64,000 bases of DNA. It comes from Streptomyces sp. CBMA29. Its GTDB lineage: Bacteria; Actinomycetota; Actinomycetes; Streptomycetales; Streptomycetaceae. A program made the translations under genes and the position numbers. The notes below the pieces were generated by a model that worked only from the letters and a program-made list of their open reading frames with translations, was not told where the DNA came from and did not search any database. Positions 13,754-25,931 of the stretch are shown here, in pieces. Each line of letters opens with the position of its first letter. Position 1 is the stretch's first letter. The stretch is taken from the NCBI RefSeq assembly GCF_014596445.1, contig NZ_MECL01000150.1, forward strand, positions 1 through 64,000, written 5' to 3'.

Positions 13754-14280
13754 ACGTTCTCCGTCAGGTAGGTCATGGCCTCTTCGCCGGTGTCGGCGAA
13801 GGCCACCAGATCGGCCAGCGGGAGCGGCAGGAAGCCCTCCGCGTCCATCCGGTGCAGTTGTTCCCTGAGGCCGTCGTAGAAACCGGCGCTGTTGAGCAGG
13901 ACCACGGGCTTGGCGTGCAGCCCGTGCTTCTTCAGCTCCAGGATCTCGGTGGCCTCGTCCAGCGTGCCGGTGCCGCCGACCATGATGACGATCGCGTCCG
14001 CGCGCCGCAGCAGTTCCGCCTTGCGCTCGGCGAGGTCCACCGCGGTCACCATCTCGTCCGCGGTGTCGCGCGCCTTGGACCGGAGGAATTCCACCGACAC
14101 CCCGACCAGCCGGCCGCCGCTCTCCTGGACGCCGTCCGCGACGACCTTCATCAGGCCGACGTCCGAGCCGCCCCAGACCAGGGTGTGGCCGCCGCGGCCG
14201 ATCAGCTCGGCGAATTCCCGGGCGGGGGCCGTGTACCGCTCGTCGAGATCGGCGGCGGAGAGGAAGACACAGATGTTCAT
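13750..14280 (-). CDS. LOG-family (TIGR00730-type) protein
   Basis: 176 residues beginning [20 protein letters not shown]. The family motif [11 protein letters not shown] (equivalent to PGGxGTxxE) lies near residues 101-111. Family members hydrolyse nucleoside monophosphates, releasing the free base (cytokinin-activating LOG enzymes in plants), or bind nucleotides; the bacterial role here is not known. The first position of PGG is Val here. The ATG overlaps the mnmA stop codon (ATGA), and the 3' end overlaps the SDR start, so mnmA, this gene and the SDR form a tight operon. Confidence 0.88.
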   Translation of the reverse strand: MNICVFLSAADLDERYTAPAREFAELIGRGGHTLVWGGSDVGLMKVVADGVQESGGRLVGVSVEFLRSKARDTADEMVTAVDLAERKAELLRRADAIVIMVGGTGTLDEATEILELKKHGLHAKPVVLLNSAGFYDGLREQLHRMDAEGFLPLPLADLVAFADTGEEAMTYLTENV

Positions 14281-15431
14281 ACGGTCACGGTATCGGCGCT
14301 CCCCCGCGCCCCCGCGGTCCGGTCCGTCGTGGCGATCGTCGCCGAGCCGACGACGCGCGTGCCGTCGTACAGCACCACGGCCTGGCCTGGCGCGATGCCG
14401 CGCACGGGCGCGCCGAAGCCGACCCGCAGCTCGCCGTCCACCAGCTCCGCCGTCACCGGTACGTCCTCGCCGTGCGCCCGCAGTTGCGCGGTGTACGCGG
14501 CGGGGCCGGTCGGCGGGGTACCGCACCAGCGCGGCTTGATCGCGGTGAGCGAGGTCACGTCGAGAGCGTCGACGGGGCCGACCGTCACCGTGTTGTCGAC
14601 CGGCGAGATGTCCAGGACGTAGCGCGGCTTGCCGTCGTCCGCGGGGACGCCGATCCGCAGGCCCTTGCGCTGGCCGATGGTGAAGCCGTACGCACCCGTG
14701 TGCGTGCCGACCCGCGCGCCGTCCTCGTCCACGATCGCGCCCTGCGCGGTGCCGAGGCGCTTGGCCAGGAAGCCCTGGGTGTCGCCGTCCGCGATGAAGC
14801 AGATGTCGTGGCTGTCGGGCTTGCGCGCCACCGCGAGCCCGCGCCGCTCGGCCTCCGCGCGGATCTCGCCCTTGGTGGTCAGGGTGTCCCCCAGCGGGAA
14901 CATCGCGTGCGCGAGCTGCCGCTCGTCCAGCACGCCGAGCACGTACGACTGGTCCTTGGCCGCGTCGCTCGCCCGGTGCAGCTCGCGCGTGCCGTCGTCC
15001 TTGACCAGGACGGTCGCGTAGTGCCCGGTGCAGACCGCGTCGAAGCCCAGCGCCAGCGCCTTGTCCAGCAGCGCGGCGAATTTGATCTTCTCGTTGCAGC
15101 GCAGGCAGGGATTCGGCGTCCGGCCCGCCGCGTACTCCGCGACGAAGTCCTCGACCACGTCCTCCCGGAAGCGCTCGGCGAGGTCCCACACGTAGAACGG
15201 GATGCCGATCACGTCGGCCGCCCGTCGCGCGTCCCGCGAGTCCTCCACCGTGCAGCAGCCCCGCGCGCCCGTCCTGAAGCTCTGCGGATTCGCCGACAGC
15301 GCCAGGTGCACGCCGGTCACGTCGTGCCCCGCCTCGGCTGCGCGCGCCGCCGCCACCGCGGAGTCCACACCGCCGCTCATCGCGGCCAGTACACGCAGCT
15401 TCTTGCGATCGGCGTCAGGGAAGTCATTCAC
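14277..15431 (-). CDS. mnmA: tRNA-uridine 2-sulfurtransferase
   Basis: About 384 residues. MnmA thiolates U34 of tRNA(Lys/Glu/Gln) using ATP and persulfide sulfur. The PP-loop [11 protein letters not shown] is near residues 16-26. The two catalytic Cys are in NPCLRCNEK (about 105) and HDICFI (about 210). The start is uncertain: the GTG at 15431 has a GGGGGA box immediately adjacent, with little spacing, but no better upstream start exists in frame. The cysteine desulfurase gene ends 33 bp upstream, which gives a natural sulfur donor partner. Confidence 0.93.
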   Translation of the reverse strand: MNDFPDADRKKLRVLAAMSGGVDSAVAAARAAEAGHDVTGVHLALSANPQSFRTGARGCCTVEDSRDARRAADVIGIPFYVWDLAERFREDVVEDFVAEYAAGRTPNPCLRCNEKIKFAALLDKALALGFDAVCTGHYATVLVKDDGTRELHRASDAAKDQSYVLGVLDERQLAHAMFPLGDTLTTKGEIRAEAERRGLAVARKPDSHDICFIADGDTQGFLAKRLGTAQGAIVDEDGARVGTHTGAYGFTIGQRKGLRIGVPADDGKPRYVLDISPVDNTVTVGPVDALDVTSLTAIKPRWCGTPPTGPAAYTAQLRAHGEDVPVTAELVDGELRVGFGAPVRGIAPGQAVVLYDGTRVVGSATIATTDRTAGARGSADTVTV

Positions 15432-15463
15432 TCCCCCAGAGTAACGGCCTCCCGGCCCGGCCC

Positions 15464-16630
15464 TCAGGTCTGGCCCGCGGCCCTGGCGCGGTCGACGGCG
15501 GGGCCGATGGCGGCGGTGAGGGTGGCGATCTCGGCGGGGGTGGTGGTGTGGCCCAGCGAGAAGCGGAGGGTGGCGCGGGCGTGGGTGGGGGGCTGGTGCA
15601 TGGCGAGCAGGACGTGGCTGGGCTGGGCGACGCCCGCGGTGCAGGCGGAGCCGGTGGAGCAGGCGATGCCCTGGGCGTCGAGGAGCAGGAGGAGGGCGTC
15701 GCCCTCGCAGCCGGGGAAGGTGAAGTGGGCGTTGCCGGGGAGGCGGCCCGCGGGGTCGGGGTCGCCGTTGAGGATGGCGTCGGGCACGGTGGCGAGCACG
15801 TCGCGGACGAGGGTGTCGCGCAGGGCGCCGATGTCGCGGGCGAAGGCGGTGCGGCGCTCGGCGGCGAGGGCGCCGGCGGTCGCGAAGGCGGCGATGGCCG
15901 GTACGTCGAGGGTGCCGGAGCGGCTGCGCTCCTGGCCGCCGCCGTGCAGCAGCGGTACGGGGGTGTCCTCGCGCCGCAGTACGAGCGCGCCGACGCCGTA
16001 CGGGCCGCCGATCTTGTGGCCGGTCACCGTCATCGCGTCGAGGCCGCTCGCGGTGAAGTCCACCTCGGCCTGGCCGAACGCCTGCACGGCGTCGGAGTGC
16101 ATCGGAATGCCGAACTCCCGTGCCACCTCGGCCAGCTCGGCGACCGGCAGCACCGTACCGACCTCGTTGTTCGCCCACATCACGGTGATCAGGGCCACGT
16201 CGTCGGCGTCGCGGTCGATCGCGGCGCGCAGCGTCCGGGGGTGCACGCGGCCGTAGCCGTCGACATCCAGCCACTCGACGACGGCGCCCTCGTGCTCCGC
16301 GAGCCAGTGGACGGCGTCCAGCACCGCGTGGTGCTCGACCGGGCTGGCCAGGACGCGGACCCTGCGCGGGTCGGCGTCCCTGCGCGCCCAGAACAGGCCC
16401 TTCACCGCCAGGTTGTCCGACTCGGTGCCGCCGCCGGTGAAGACGATCTCGCTGGGCCGCGCGCCGAGTGCCGCGGCGAGCGCTTCCCGTGACTCCTCGA
16501 CGGTTCGCCGGGCCTGCCGCCCGGCGGCGTGCAGTGCGGACGCGTTCCCGGTCACCGTGAGGTGGGCGGTCATCGCCTGGACCGCCTCCGGGAGCATGGG
16601 CGTGGTGGCGGCGTGGTCGAAGTAGGCCAT
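15464..16630 (-). CDS. Cysteine desulfurase (IscS/NifS family)
   Basis: 388 residues. It removes sulfur from L-cysteine with PLP and passes it on as persulfide. The N-terminus [20 protein letters not shown] is typical. The PLP lysine is in [16 protein letters not shown] (about residue 203), and the active-site Cys loop is [18 protein letters not shown] (about 323-340). Because mnmA follows immediately, the likely main job is sulfur supply for tRNA thiolation. There are no Fe-S scaffold genes next door. Confidence 0.93.
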   Translation of the reverse strand: MAYFDHAATTPMLPEAVQAMTAHLTVTGNASALHAAGRQARRTVEESREALAAALGARPSEIVFTGGGTESDNLAVKGLFWARRDADPRRVRVLASPVEHHAVLDAVHWLAEHEGAVVEWLDVDGYGRVHPRTLRAAIDRDADDVALITVMWANNEVGTVLPVAELAEVAREFGIPMHSDAVQAFGQAEVDFTASGLDAMTVTGHKIGGPYGVGALVLRREDTPVPLLHGGGQERSRSGTLDVPAIAAFATAGALAAERRTAFARDIGALRDTLVRDVLATVPDAILNGDPDPAGRLPGNAHFTFPGCEGDALLLLLDAQGIACSTGSACTAGVAQPSHVLLAMHQPPTHARATLRFSLGHTTTPAEIATLTAAIGPAVDRARAAGQT

Positions 16631-16807
16631 GGTGCCCCGATTCTACGTTCGCCGGAGCAACCTTCCGACCCCCACCCGCGTCCGCCCCCTCCCCACCTCT
16701 CGCCCCCACCCCGAATCGGTCACCCCGCGCGCATGGTCTACCCCGTTTCGGACGAAGCGACCAGACGACTTCACACGAACCCGCGCCTCTGCGAGCAGGA
16801 AACTGCT

Positions 16808-17338
16808 CTATGCGACGACAGCCCTGGCTTTTGAGAATTCACTCACTATTCCACCGGATTGACTTCTCTCGATCAGTGAGCCTTCGCTGGAGAGAAGAAC
16901 CTCGGAAACATCGACACGTATGCATACCGGTGAGCCCGCCGCGTGAAGCAGACCAACGCACGTTCGATAGGTCTCACCGGCATTGCTCTTCGTTTTTCCA
17001 GCCACGAGGTAGATTACCTTACCCACGTCGACACTCTGCACTACCAGGCTCTCAGGAACGAGATTCCTGAATCCCTTCGCGCGCATATCAGGTTGACTGC
17101 CTTGAAGTGCGGAGAATTCCATTTGATAAATTGGTCTCGATGATGCACCGAAGTCGCCAGGTAGTGCGCGCCCCCGCGCCGTCAATTGATGACCCAGGAC
17201 GGTTCCCCATGCCAGGCAAGAGAGCGCGACGGCATATCGGGCAAGCGGTGAGCTCGCGAGCAGGAGCGCTACTGCGACGATACTCAAGGCGCATGCTGTC
17301 GTGATAAAAATTACCGCACCTGGGCGCAACTTCGGCAT
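16808..17338 (-). CDS. Hypothetical membrane-anchored protein of atypical composition
   Basis: 176 residues. Two N-terminal hydrophobic segments (about 7-28 and 34-50) are followed by a soluble domain of about 120 residues without a recognised motif. The ATG at 17338 is preceded by GGACGG. The gene and its surroundings are noticeably richer in A/T than its neighbours and use codons such as ATA, AAA and TCA, which suggests recent acquisition. A long hairpin lies upstream (17392-17429), separating it from the next transcription unit. Confidence 0.6.
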   Translation of the reverse strand: MPKLRPGAVIFITTACALSIVAVALLLASSPLARYAVALSCLAWGTVLGHQLTARGRALPGDFGASSRPIYQMEFSALQGSQPDMRAKGFRNLVPESLVVQSVDVGKVIYLVAGKTKSNAGETYRTCVGLLHAAGSPVCIRVDVSEVLLSSEGSLIERSQSGGIVSEFSKARAVVA

Positions 17339-17391
17339 AAGGTTCCGTCCTTCGGGCTCGAGAGTTCTCTGTGTGATGGATGGGCGGCGAA

Positions 17392-17429
17392 GCCCGCCCC
17401 CGAGCGCTGCTGCCGCACCGGGGGCGGGC
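17392..17429 (-). terminator. Terminator-like hairpin
   Basis: GCCCGCCCCCG at 17392-17402 pairs exactly with CGGGGGCGGGC at 17419-17429 around a 16-base loop. It lies on the upstream side of the 176-residue gene and downstream of the small frame at 17481-17717. It has no U-run, which is normal for strong Streptomyces terminators. Confidence 0.6.
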
Positions 17430-17480
17430 CGACGCCACTGCCGCCGCGGCGATCAAGCAGCCGATGCCCCCCGTTGCTCC

Positions 17481-17717
17481 TCAGAAGAGACCCGCTCCGG
17501 CCCCGGCAGCGACGATGACTGCGGCCCGGAGGCGTCCTCGCCGCAACCGTGCCATCAACCGCGCCGACAGCACATCCCGCGCCTCCGCCACCCCGTACGA
17601 CGGCGGCGACGCGACGGTCCCCTCCCGCTCGGGCCCAGGCGCGGCGAGCGCCACCCCGACCCCGAACGCCGAGCGTCCCCCCACCCTGACCTCACGAACC
17701 CTCCCCAGAGACCGCAC
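17481..17717 (-). CDS. Possible small hypothetical protein
   Basis: A 78-residue frame, basic, with a hydrophobic C-terminus (RAAVIVAAGAGAGLF). It starts with a GTG without a clear ribosome site. The only contextual support is the hairpin about 50 bp after its stop. The rest of the 510 bp between the neighbouring genes shows nothing else. I cannot exclude that it is non-coding. Confidence 0.3.
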   Translation of the reverse strand: MRSLGRVREVRVGGRSAFGVGVALAAPGPEREGTVASPPSYGVAEARDVLSARLMARLRRGRLRAAVIVAAGAGAGLF

Positions 17718-17848
17718 AGTTGCTCAATCAAGCAACCAGCAGATCTTCACACGGTCACCACATGGCGGGGAATAGGTAAAGGGATACCCAAGCACGTCTC
17801 ATGGGCGCCGTGAATTCACGCTCCCGCGAGCTTCGTGGAGAAGAGGCG

Positions 17849-18724
17849 TCAGGGAGCGGCGGAGGCGCGGGGGGCGCGGGCGAGTTGGCGGGACTGGGCT
17901 ACGAGGCGGTCGGCGGTGTCCCAGACCTCGGCGTCTTCTTCGAGGAGGCCGCCGGCGAGATTGCGGGTGGTGAGGGCGATACGGAGGGGGCCGGGGGCGG
18001 GGCGGGCGCGGAGGTGGACGGTGAGTTCGAGGGTGGGGACCCAGCCCTGGAGGCCGAGGTCGAAGGCGGTGGGGGGCAGGGCGTCCACGGCCAGGAGGAG
18101 CGAGAGGGCGTCGTGGTCCCGGCCGTCGGCCAGGCCGAACCAGCCGCGCATGTCACCCCGTCCCGAGGGCGCGCCGACGGCCCAGCCCGCGGTGGCCGGA
18201 TCGAGCCGGAGCGCGATGCGGTCGAGGAGGGCGCTGGAGCCGGGCAGCGGCGCGCCGCCCTCGGGGGCGTCCTCGGGGCCGACGCAGTCCGCGTACTCCG
18301 GCATCGACGGCGCGGGCGCGGTGGTGCGTACGTCGTCGGGCAGCGCGCCCAGGTCGCCGTACGCGGCGATGACCCGCATCCGCTCGACCTCACGGCCCTG
18401 CTCGTCGGTCTGGCAGAGCGACGCCTGCCCGCTGGAGAGGGTCCGGCCCGCCCGTACCGTCTCGGTCCTGATCACGGCGGGGCCGGGGCGTGAGGCGGTC
18501 AGGTAGTGGGCGGTGATGGTGAAAGGGTCGTCGTGCGGCAGCGCGTCGCGCAGGGCGCGGGCGACGACGGCGAGCAGATAGCCGCCGTTGACGGCCGCGG
18601 CGATGGTCCAGCCCGGTGACAGGTCGATGTCGTACGTGCCGGGCTCGCCCGGCCGGGCCGCCACCGCCGTGTCGCGGTCGAATTCGCTGTCGCCGAGGGT
18701 CGCGCGGGCTGTCGCATGTGCCAT
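17849..18724 (-). CDS. Acyl-CoA thioesterase family protein (TesB-like double hotdog)
   Basis: 291 residues. The N-terminal hotdog segment contains DLSPGWTIAAAVNGGYLLAV, the glycine-rich element of thioesterase-superfamily proteins. HYLTASRPGPAVIRTETVRAGRTLSSGQASL follows as an extended-strand motif set, and a second hotdog starts at about residue 185 (GDMRGWFGLADGRDHDALSL). The likely role is hydrolysis of acyl-CoA thioesters; the natural substrate is unknown. The start ATG at 18724 lies next to an A/T-containing promoter-like region. Confidence 0.82.
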   Translation of the reverse strand: MAHATARATLGDSEFDRDTAVAARPGEPGTYDIDLSPGWTIAAAVNGGYLLAVVARALRDALPHDDPFTITAHYLTASRPGPAVIRTETVRAGRTLSSGQASLCQTDEQGREVERMRVIAAYGDLGALPDDVRTTAPAPSMPEYADCVGPEDAPEGGAPLPGSSALLDRIALRLDPATAGWAVGAPSGRGDMRGWFGLADGRDHDALSLLLAVDALPPTAFDLGLQGWVPTLELTVHLRARPAPGPLRIALTTRNLAGGLLEEDAEVWDTADRLVAQSRQLARAPRASAAP

Positions 18725-18854
18725 ACCCCGATGTTACCCAGCGGTAGAGACCTCGTGTCCACCGCTGGCGGTTTCCCGCCGCCGCGACCGGCCGCGAGAC
18801 CCCGCCGTTCCTCCGTACGGCCCGGCCCGTACGGCCCGGCCCGGACGGAGTCCG

Positions 18855-19514
18855 CTACTCCCCTTCCGCCGCCGCGCTCCTGCGGTGCCACGCCCGCGGC
18901 GCCCGCCAGCGGAACCGCAGCGCCAGCAGCCGCAGGACGAAGGCGACCAGCGCCGCGAGCCCCGCGGTCACAGCGCCCAGCACGTCGAAGTGGATCAGCA
19001 GCGCGACCGTACTCGCGCCGACCAGGGCCGGGACGGCGTACAGGTCGCGGTCCCAGCGCAGCAGCGACGGCACCTCGTTCGCCAGCAGGTCGCGCAGGAC
19101 GCCGCCGCCGGCCGCCGTGGCGAGGCCGAGCGCGACGGACGGGGTGAGCCCGAGCCCGTACGTGTGCGCCTTGATCGTGCCGGTCACGCAGAACAGCCCG
19201 AGCCCGGCCGCGTCGAAGACGTTCATCGTGGCGTTGATCCGCTCGACCTCGGGGTGCAGGAAGAAGACCAGCGCGGTGGCGACCAGCGGCGTCGAGAAGT
19301 AGCCGATGTCGGTGAAGGCGGCGGGCGGCACCGCGCCGATGACCAGGTCGCGGAAGACCCCGCCGCCGAGCGCCGTGACCTCGGCGAGCACCGCCATGCC
19401 GAACACGTCGTAGTTCCTGCGGACCGCCGCCAGCGCGCCGGAGATCGCGAAGACGAAGATCCCGACGACGTCGAGCGTGTGCTGGACGGTGGGCGTGAAC
19501 AGATCCGTGGCCAT
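18855..19514 (-). CDS. TRIC-type cation channel family protein (UPF0126)
   Basis: 219 residues with seven hydrophobic spans arranged as two related halves. Each half contains the family's glycine-rich turn: [14 protein letters not shown] near residue 47 and [17 protein letters not shown] near residue 133. Prokaryotic relatives are trimeric intracellular cation channel (TRIC) homologues. Its physiological role in Streptomyces is unknown. The gap to the thioesterase gene holds a hairpin with CTCCGT/ACGGAG arms and a repeated GTACGGCCCGGCCC. Confidence 0.88.
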   Translation of the reverse strand: MATDLFTPTVQHTLDVVGIFVFAISGALAAVRRNYDVFGMAVLAEVTALGGGVFRDLVIGAVPPAAFTDIGYFSTPLVATALVFFLHPEVERINATMNVFDAAGLGLFCVTGTIKAHTYGLGLTPSVALGLATAAGGGVLRDLLANEVPSLLRWDRDLYAVPALVGASTVALLIHFDVLGAVTAGLAALVAFVLRLLALRFRWRAPRAWHRRSAAAEGE

Positions 19515-19593
19515 GCCGATGTTGTACTACGGCCCGCCGCCGGACCCGCGAAACCCACCGTACGAGCCCGGCGCCCGCCCCCGTCGCGACTGC

Positions 19594-20870
<1,277 letters not shown>

Positions 20871-20874
<4 letters not shown>

Positions 20875-21950
20875 AGCTTCGGTTCGATCTCTTCGGTCCA
20901 GATCCGGAGGCGGTCGGCCTCGCCGAGGTGGCAGGCGGCCATGTGGCCGGGACCGACCTCGCGCAGTTCCGGCACGTCCGTCTCCGCGGCGCCGCCGGTC
21001 AGTGCCGCGTACGGGCAGCGCGGGTGGAAGGCGCAGCCGGACGGCACGTTGATCAGGCTGGGCGGGGTGCCCTTGACCGGGTTGAGCCGTTCCAGGCGCT
21101 CCCGGTCAAGGCGCGGCATGGAGCCCAACAGGCCCCAGGTGTACGGGTGCCGGGGCGCCGTGAACAGCGTCTCGGCGGTGCCGCGCTCCACGGCCCGGCC
21201 CGCGTACATCACCAGCAGGTCGTCGGCGACCTCGGCGACCACCCCGAGGTCGTGGGTGATCATGATGACCGCGGAGCCGAACTCCTTTTGCAGGTCCCGG
21301 ATCAGGTCCAGGATCTGCGCCTGCACGGTCACGTCGAGCGCGGTCGTCGGCTCGTCGGCGATCAGCAGCTCGGGGTTGTTGACCAGCGACATGGCGATCA
21401 TCGCGCGCTGCCGCATACCGCCGGAGAACTGGTGCGGGTAGTCCGAGAAGCGCTTCCTGGGCTCCGGGATGCCGACCCGGTCCAGCATCTCCACGGCCCG
21501 CTCGGCCGCGACCCTCCGCGACGCCTTCTGGTGCACCCGGTACGCCTCGACGATCTGCGCGCCGACCGTGTAGTAGGGGTGCATCGCGGAGAGCGGGTCC
21601 TGGAAGATCATCGCCATCTTGCGCCCGCGCAGCCGCCGTACGTGGTCCGGGTCCGCGGCGACCAACTCCTCGCCGTCCAGCCAGACTTCGCCGGATATCC
21701 GGGCCCGCGAGGTGCGGTGCAGACCCATGATGCCCAGCGACGTCACGGACTTGCCCGAGCCGGACTCGCCGACGATGCCGAGGGTACGGCCGCGCTGGAG
21801 GTCGAAGCTGAGGCCGTCGACCGACTTCACCAGGCCGTCGTCGGTGTCGAAGTGGATCCGCAGGTCGCGTACCGACAGATACGCCTCCCCCGCCGGAGCG
21901 GCACCCGCGGTGTCGCTCTCGGGGGCGGTGCTGCCGTCCGTGGTGCTCAC
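20871..21950 (-). CDS. Oligopeptide ABC transporter ATPase, OppD/DppD type
   Basis: About 359 residues from the GTG at 21950, which overlaps the upstream permease stop (GTGA). It carries Walker [10 protein letters not shown], the signature [15 protein letters not shown], Walker [13 protein letters not shown], and the C-terminal peptide-family Cys motif [10 protein letters not shown]. It pairs with OppF to power import. The in-frame extension to 22994 only shadows the permease gene. Confidence 0.94.
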
Positions 21951-22957
21951 GAGTACCTCACGCGGGGGTCGATAGCGGCGTACAGCAGGTCCACCACAAG
22001 GTTGCAGAAGACGATGAAGGTGGCCGCGACCATCGTCACGCCGAGCACGATCGGCAGGTCGTTGTCCTTGACGCCCTGCACGGCGTAGGCGCCGACTCCC
22101 TGGAAGGAGAAGACGCGTTCGGTGATGATCGCGCCGCCGATCAGCAGGCCGAAGTCCATGCCGAAGATGGTGACGATCGGGGTCAGGGCCGCGCGCAGCG
22201 CGTGCTTGCCGACGACCGTCCGCTCCGGCAGGCCCTTGGCCCGCGCGGTACGGATGTAGTCCTCGCCCATCGTCTCCAGCATCCCGGCTCTGGTGAGGCG
22301 GGCGTACAGCGCGGAGTAGAGGAAGGCCAGCGCGATCCACGGCAGGATCAGATTCCACGCCCATTGCGCGGGATCGGTGGTGAACCCGACGTATTCGACG
22401 TTGTCCCAGATCGTCCACTTGTAGGAGAACAGGCCGAGCAGCACCATGCCGGTGAAGAAGATCGGAAGCGAGACACCGGCCAGAGCCACGCCCATGGAGA
22501 CCCGGTCGAAGATCGTGCCGCGCTTGAGCGCGGAGATGACGCCGATGACGACACCGGAGACCACCCAGATCACGGCCGCGCCGATCGCCAGCGAGAAGGT
22601 CACCGGGATACGGGACTTGATCTGCGGCCACACCTCGACGTGCGACTTGAAGGAGTAGCCGAAGCAGGGGCGGTGGCAGACCGCCGCGTCCGGGCCGAAC
22701 TTGTAGTTCGCGCCCATGACGATGGCCTTGATGAAGTGCCAGTACTGCTGGTAGAGCGGCAGGTCCAGCCCGAGGTTCTTCTTGACCGCCGCGATCGACT
22801 CGGGGTTGGCGTCCTTGCCCACGTACTGGGTGGCCAGTTGGGTCGTGCTCTGGCCGCCGATCTTGGGGACCAGGAAGAAGATCGCGAAAGTGACCGCGCT
22901 GACGACAAGCACCAGGATTATCGCGGCGATCACGCGTCGAATGATGTACGCAGTCAC
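21947..22957 (-). CDS. Oligopeptide ABC transporter permease, OppB/DppB type
   Basis: 336 residues with six predicted spans. The first is at residues 9-29 (VIAAIILVLVVSAVTFAIFF). The EAA-like coupling loop is YIRTARAKGLPERTVVGKHALR, near residue 235. The large periplasmic loop after span 1 is longer than in many relatives. A strong hairpin separates it from the binding-protein gene upstream. Confidence 0.93.
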   Translation of the reverse strand: MTAYIIRRVIAAIILVLVVSAVTFAIFFLVPKIGGQSTTQLATQYVGKDANPESIAAVKKNLGLDLPLYQQYWHFIKAIVMGANYKFGPDAAVCHRPCFGYSFKSHVEVWPQIKSRIPVTFSLAIGAAVIWVVSGVVIGVISALKRGTIFDRVSMGVALAGVSLPIFFTGMVLLGLFSYKWTIWDNVEYVGFTTDPAQWAWNLILPWIALAFLYSALYARLTRAGMLETMGEDYIRTARAKGLPERTVVGKHALRAALTPIVTIFGMDFGLLIGGAIITERVFSFQGVGAYAVQGVKDNDLPIVLGVTMVAATFIVFCNLVVDLLYAAIDPRVRYS

Positions 22958-22973
22958 AGCGGTTCGGCGCCGG

Positions 22974-23011
22974 GTCCGCCGGGCCGGGGGTCAACCCCGG
23001 TCCCGGCGGAC
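22974..23011 (-). terminator. Intercistronic hairpin between binding protein and permease genes
   Basis: A near-perfect inverted repeat with arms of 16-17 bases (GTCCGCCGGG... pairing with ...CCCGGCGGAC) and a 4-base loop. It lies between the oppA-like stop and the oppB-like start. In such operons hairpins at this position usually trim or protect the mRNA so that binding protein exceeds permease. It may also act as a partial terminator. Confidence 0.75.
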
Positions 23012-23052
23012 ACCGATGCCTTCACCTGCCTTCCGGTGTTCGGTGCTCTCGC

Positions 23053-24828
23053 TTACTTGGAGGAGCTGAGCAGCAGGTAGTCGTACATGCCCAGGTACGC
23101 CTGAGTGATCGTCACGTTCGTGGCGCTCTCCGGGCGGTACAGCAGGTTCTTGCGGTAGATCAGCGGCACGACGGTGGCGGTGTCGAGCACCATCTTGTCG
23201 ATGTCGCCCCACGCCTTCTCACGGGCGGCCGCGTCGGTGTTGGCGATCGCGTCCGACAGCGCCTTGTTGATGGCCGGGTCGTTCAGCTCCATCAGGTTGT
23301 TGCCGCCGGACGGCTTGATGGCGCTGCCGTCCACGATCTGGTCGAGGAAGCCGTAGCCGGTCGGCCAGTCGGCGCCCCACGCCATCATCATCAGGCCGAG
23401 CTGGTGCTCGTGCACGTAGCTCGGGACACCGGCGAAGTTGGCGAAGTACTTGCCCGCCGGGTAGCTCTTGATGTTGGCGGTGATGCCGACCTGCTTGAGC
23501 GAGTTCTGCACCGCGGTGGCCTGCGCCATCTCGGCCGGACGGTCCGAGCGGGCGGTCAGGTTGGTGGTGAAGCCGCCCGGCTTGCCGCAGGCGGTCAGGG
23601 CCTGCTTGGCCTTGGCCGCGTCGCCCTTGTTGCCCTCGGTCGGGTACTGGTCGAACTTCGCGTAGCCGTTGACGGTCGGCGGGAGCAGCGTGGTGGCGAT
23701 GTCGCCCTTCACGCTGCCGCCGATCGCGGTCTGCACCGACACCTTGTCGATCGCGTACTCGACGGCCTTGCGGCACTCGATGTTGTCGAACGGCGCGACC
23801 TTGGAGTTGATCGCCATGTACGCGGTGGCGCCGGCGTACGAGTCGTCGGTGCTGCCCTTGTACTTGGGGCCGAGCACCTTGCCCTGGGTCTGCGGGGTGA
23901 CACCGGTACCGCCGGAGTCCACCGTGGTGTTGCCCGCCAGCAGGTTGTTGTCGATGGTGACCGCGTCGACCTTGAACTTGATCGTGTACTTCTCCGGCAG
24001 CGGGTTGCGCACCGGGTCGGTGGCCTGGCTCCACTGCGGGTTACGGACCAGCGTGGCGCCCGCGCCCTCGGTGTACGAGGAGAACTTGTACGGGCCGGAC
24101 GAGACGATGTGCTTCACGTAACCGGCGCCGTCGTCCTTCGCCTGCGGCACGGGGGCCGTCTGCGAGAACGTCGCCAGGTAGTCGAAGTCCGCGAAGGGCT
24201 TGGCCAGGTGGAAGACGATCGTGGTGTCGTTCGGGGTCTCGATGGACGCGAGCCCGTTGGGGTTCTTGTCCTTGTACGGACCCTGGTACTTGTCGCCGCC
24301 CGCCAGGTACGCCTTGAAGTACGTCGGACCGTTGGACAGCGCCTCGGGCGCGAAGTTGCTGCGCTCGATCGCGTACTTGATGTCCTTGGTGGTGATCGGC
24401 GTGCCGTCTTCGTACTTCAGCCCGGACCGGATGGTGTACGTCCAGGTCTTGGCGTCCGCGCTGGCCTTGCCGAGTCCGGTGGCGAGGTCGGGGACGACGG
24501 TGAGGCCGTCCTTGCCCGCGGCGGGCTTGAAGGTGAGCAGGGTACGCGCGTAGAGGCGGGAGAAGTTCTGCACCCAGCCGTAGTACGTGTTGCCCATGTC
24601 CAGGGAGTCCGGCACGTCGGAGTTCTCCATCACGACCGTCCCCCCCTTCTTGTCGGACTTGTTGACGATCGAGGTGAGCGCGGCGTCGGAGCCGGAGGCG
24701 GACTTGCCGCTGCCGCTGCTCGGGTTCTTGCCGCCCTTGTCGTCCTTCGAGTCACTGCTGCACGCGGATGCTCCCAGGGCCAGAGCCATGGCAAGCGCCA
24801 GCGCGGCTGTCGCTTTTCTGCTGTTCAT
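23053..24828 (-). CDS. Peptide-binding lipoprotein of the ABC transporter (SBP family 5)
   Basis: About 591 residues. The signal sequence MNSRKATAALALAMALALGA ends in a lipobox with Cys at about residue 23, followed by a Ser/Gly/Lys/Asp linker typical of secreted Streptomyces lipoproteins. The family-5 hallmark region around residues 130-165 (DAKTWTYTIRSGLKYEDGTPIT) is present. It should be anchored on the outer face of the membrane and deliver oligopeptides to OppBC. I chose the ATG at 24828 (GGAGG upstream, long spacing); a TTG at 24846 is possible. It sits between the two permease genes. Confidence 0.93.
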   Translation of the reverse strand: MNSRKATAALALAMALALGASACSSDSKDDKGGKNPSSGSGKSASGSDAALTSIVNKSDKKGGTVVMENSDVPDSLDMGNTYYGWVQNFSRLYARTLLTFKPAAGKDGLTVVPDLATGLGKASADAKTWTYTIRSGLKYEDGTPITTKDIKYAIERSNFAPEALSNGPTYFKAYLAGGDKYQGPYKDKNPNGLASIETPNDTTIVFHLAKPFADFDYLATFSQTAPVPQAKDDGAGYVKHIVSSGPYKFSSYTEGAGATLVRNPQWSQATDPVRNPLPEKYTIKFKVDAVTIDNNLLAGNTTVDSGGTGVTPQTQGKVLGPKYKGSTDDSYAGATAYMAINSKVAPFDNIECRKAVEYAIDKVSVQTAIGGSVKGDIATTLLPPTVNGYAKFDQYPTEGNKGDAAKAKQALTACGKPGGFTTNLTARSDRPAEMAQATAVQNSLKQVGITANIKSYPAGKYFANFAGVPSYVHEHQLGLMMMAWGADWPTGYGFLDQIVDGSAIKPSGGNNLMELNDPAINKALSDAIANTDAAAREKAWGDIDKMVLDTATVVPLIYRKNLLYRPESATNVTITQAYLGMYDYLLLSSSK

Positions 24829-24932
24829 GCCGAGGAAAGCCTCCAAATCGAATGGATATACGTGGTTTCAGCGGTGGTACGGGCGGGCTGGTACCCGGTA
24901 CGGGCGGTGCGGCGTGGCGTGCTTGCGGCCGT

Positions 24933-25931
24933 TCACTTGCTGCGCGGGTCGAGGGCGTCGCGCAGTCCGTCGCCCAGCAGGTTGAAGGCCAGTACGGTGA
25001 TGAAGATCGCGAGGCCGGGGACGACCATGTACTGCGGGTCGGCGTAGAAGAGGTCGACGGCGTCGTTGAGCATGCCGCCCCAGGACGCCTGGGGTGGTGC
25101 GATGCCGACGCCGAGGAAGCTCAGGGCGGCCTCGAAGAGGATGTTGGTCGGGATCAGCAGCGTCGAGTAGACGAGGATCGGCGCGACCAGGTTGGGCAGC
25201 AGTTCCTTGAAGAGGATGAAGGGGCCGCGGGCGCCCATGCTGCGGGCGGCTTCGACGAACTCGCGTTCGCGCAGGCTCAGCGTCTGGCCGCGCACGATGC
25301 GTCCCATGTAGGGCCAGTTGAAGAAGCCGATCACGAAGATCAGCACGCTGATCCGCAGCGGCAGCCCGTTCATCCCGAAGGCGCCGTCCTGGAGCGAGGC
25401 GGAGATCGAGATCGCGAAGAGCAGCAGCGGGAAGGCGAGGAAGGTGTCCATCAGCCGGCTGATCAGGCTGTCGACCCAGCCGCCGTAGTACCCGGCGATG
25501 ACGCCGAGGACGGTGCCGATGATGTTGGACAGGATCGTCGCGCCGGTCGCCACCAGCATCGAGACCCACGAGCCCTCGATGATCCGGGCCAGCAGGTCAC
25601 GGCCGAACTGCGGGTCGATGCCCAGCGGGTGGGCCCAGCTCATGCCGCCGAACGGGCCCTTGGGGGCGACGCGGACGGGGTCCACGAGGTCCTGGTGGAA
25701 GGCGGTCGGGTCGAGGCCGAAGACGTGCTCGATCGGCTTGGCCAGGATCGCGAGCAGCACCAGCAGGATGACGACGACACCGCCGGCCACCGCCACCTTG
25801 TCGCGCTTGAAGCGCATCCAGGCGATCTGACCGAGGGACCGGCCCTCGATCTGGCTCCGCTCGACCCCGCTGAGAATGGCTTCCGGCTGTGCCTCGGCCT
25901 GCCCGTGGGTGGTCTCAATCGGTGCGGTCAT
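24933..25931 (-). CDS. Oligopeptide ABC transporter permease, OppC/DppC type
   Basis: 332 residues with an N-terminal cytoplasmic tail, six spans and the coupling loop [24 protein letters not shown]. The segment [20 protein letters not shown] is the OppC/DppC signature region. It is the first gene of the operon, and its upstream region is shared with the divergent DUF885 gene. Confidence 0.93.
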   Translation of the reverse strand: MTAPIETTHGQAEAQPEAILSGVERSQIEGRSLGQIAWMRFKRDKVAVAGGVVVILLVLLAILAKPIEHVFGLDPTAFHQDLVDPVRVAPKGPFGGMSWAHPLGIDPQFGRDLLARIIEGSWVSMLVATGATILSNIIGTVLGVIAGYYGGWVDSLISRLMDTFLAFPLLLFAISISASLQDGAFGMNGLPLRISVLIFVIGFFNWPYMGRIVRGQTLSLREREFVEAARSMGARGPFILFKELLPNLVAPILVYSTLLIPTNILFEAALSFLGVGIAPPQASWGGMLNDAVDLFYADPQYMVVPGLAIFITVLAFNLLGDGLRDALDPRSK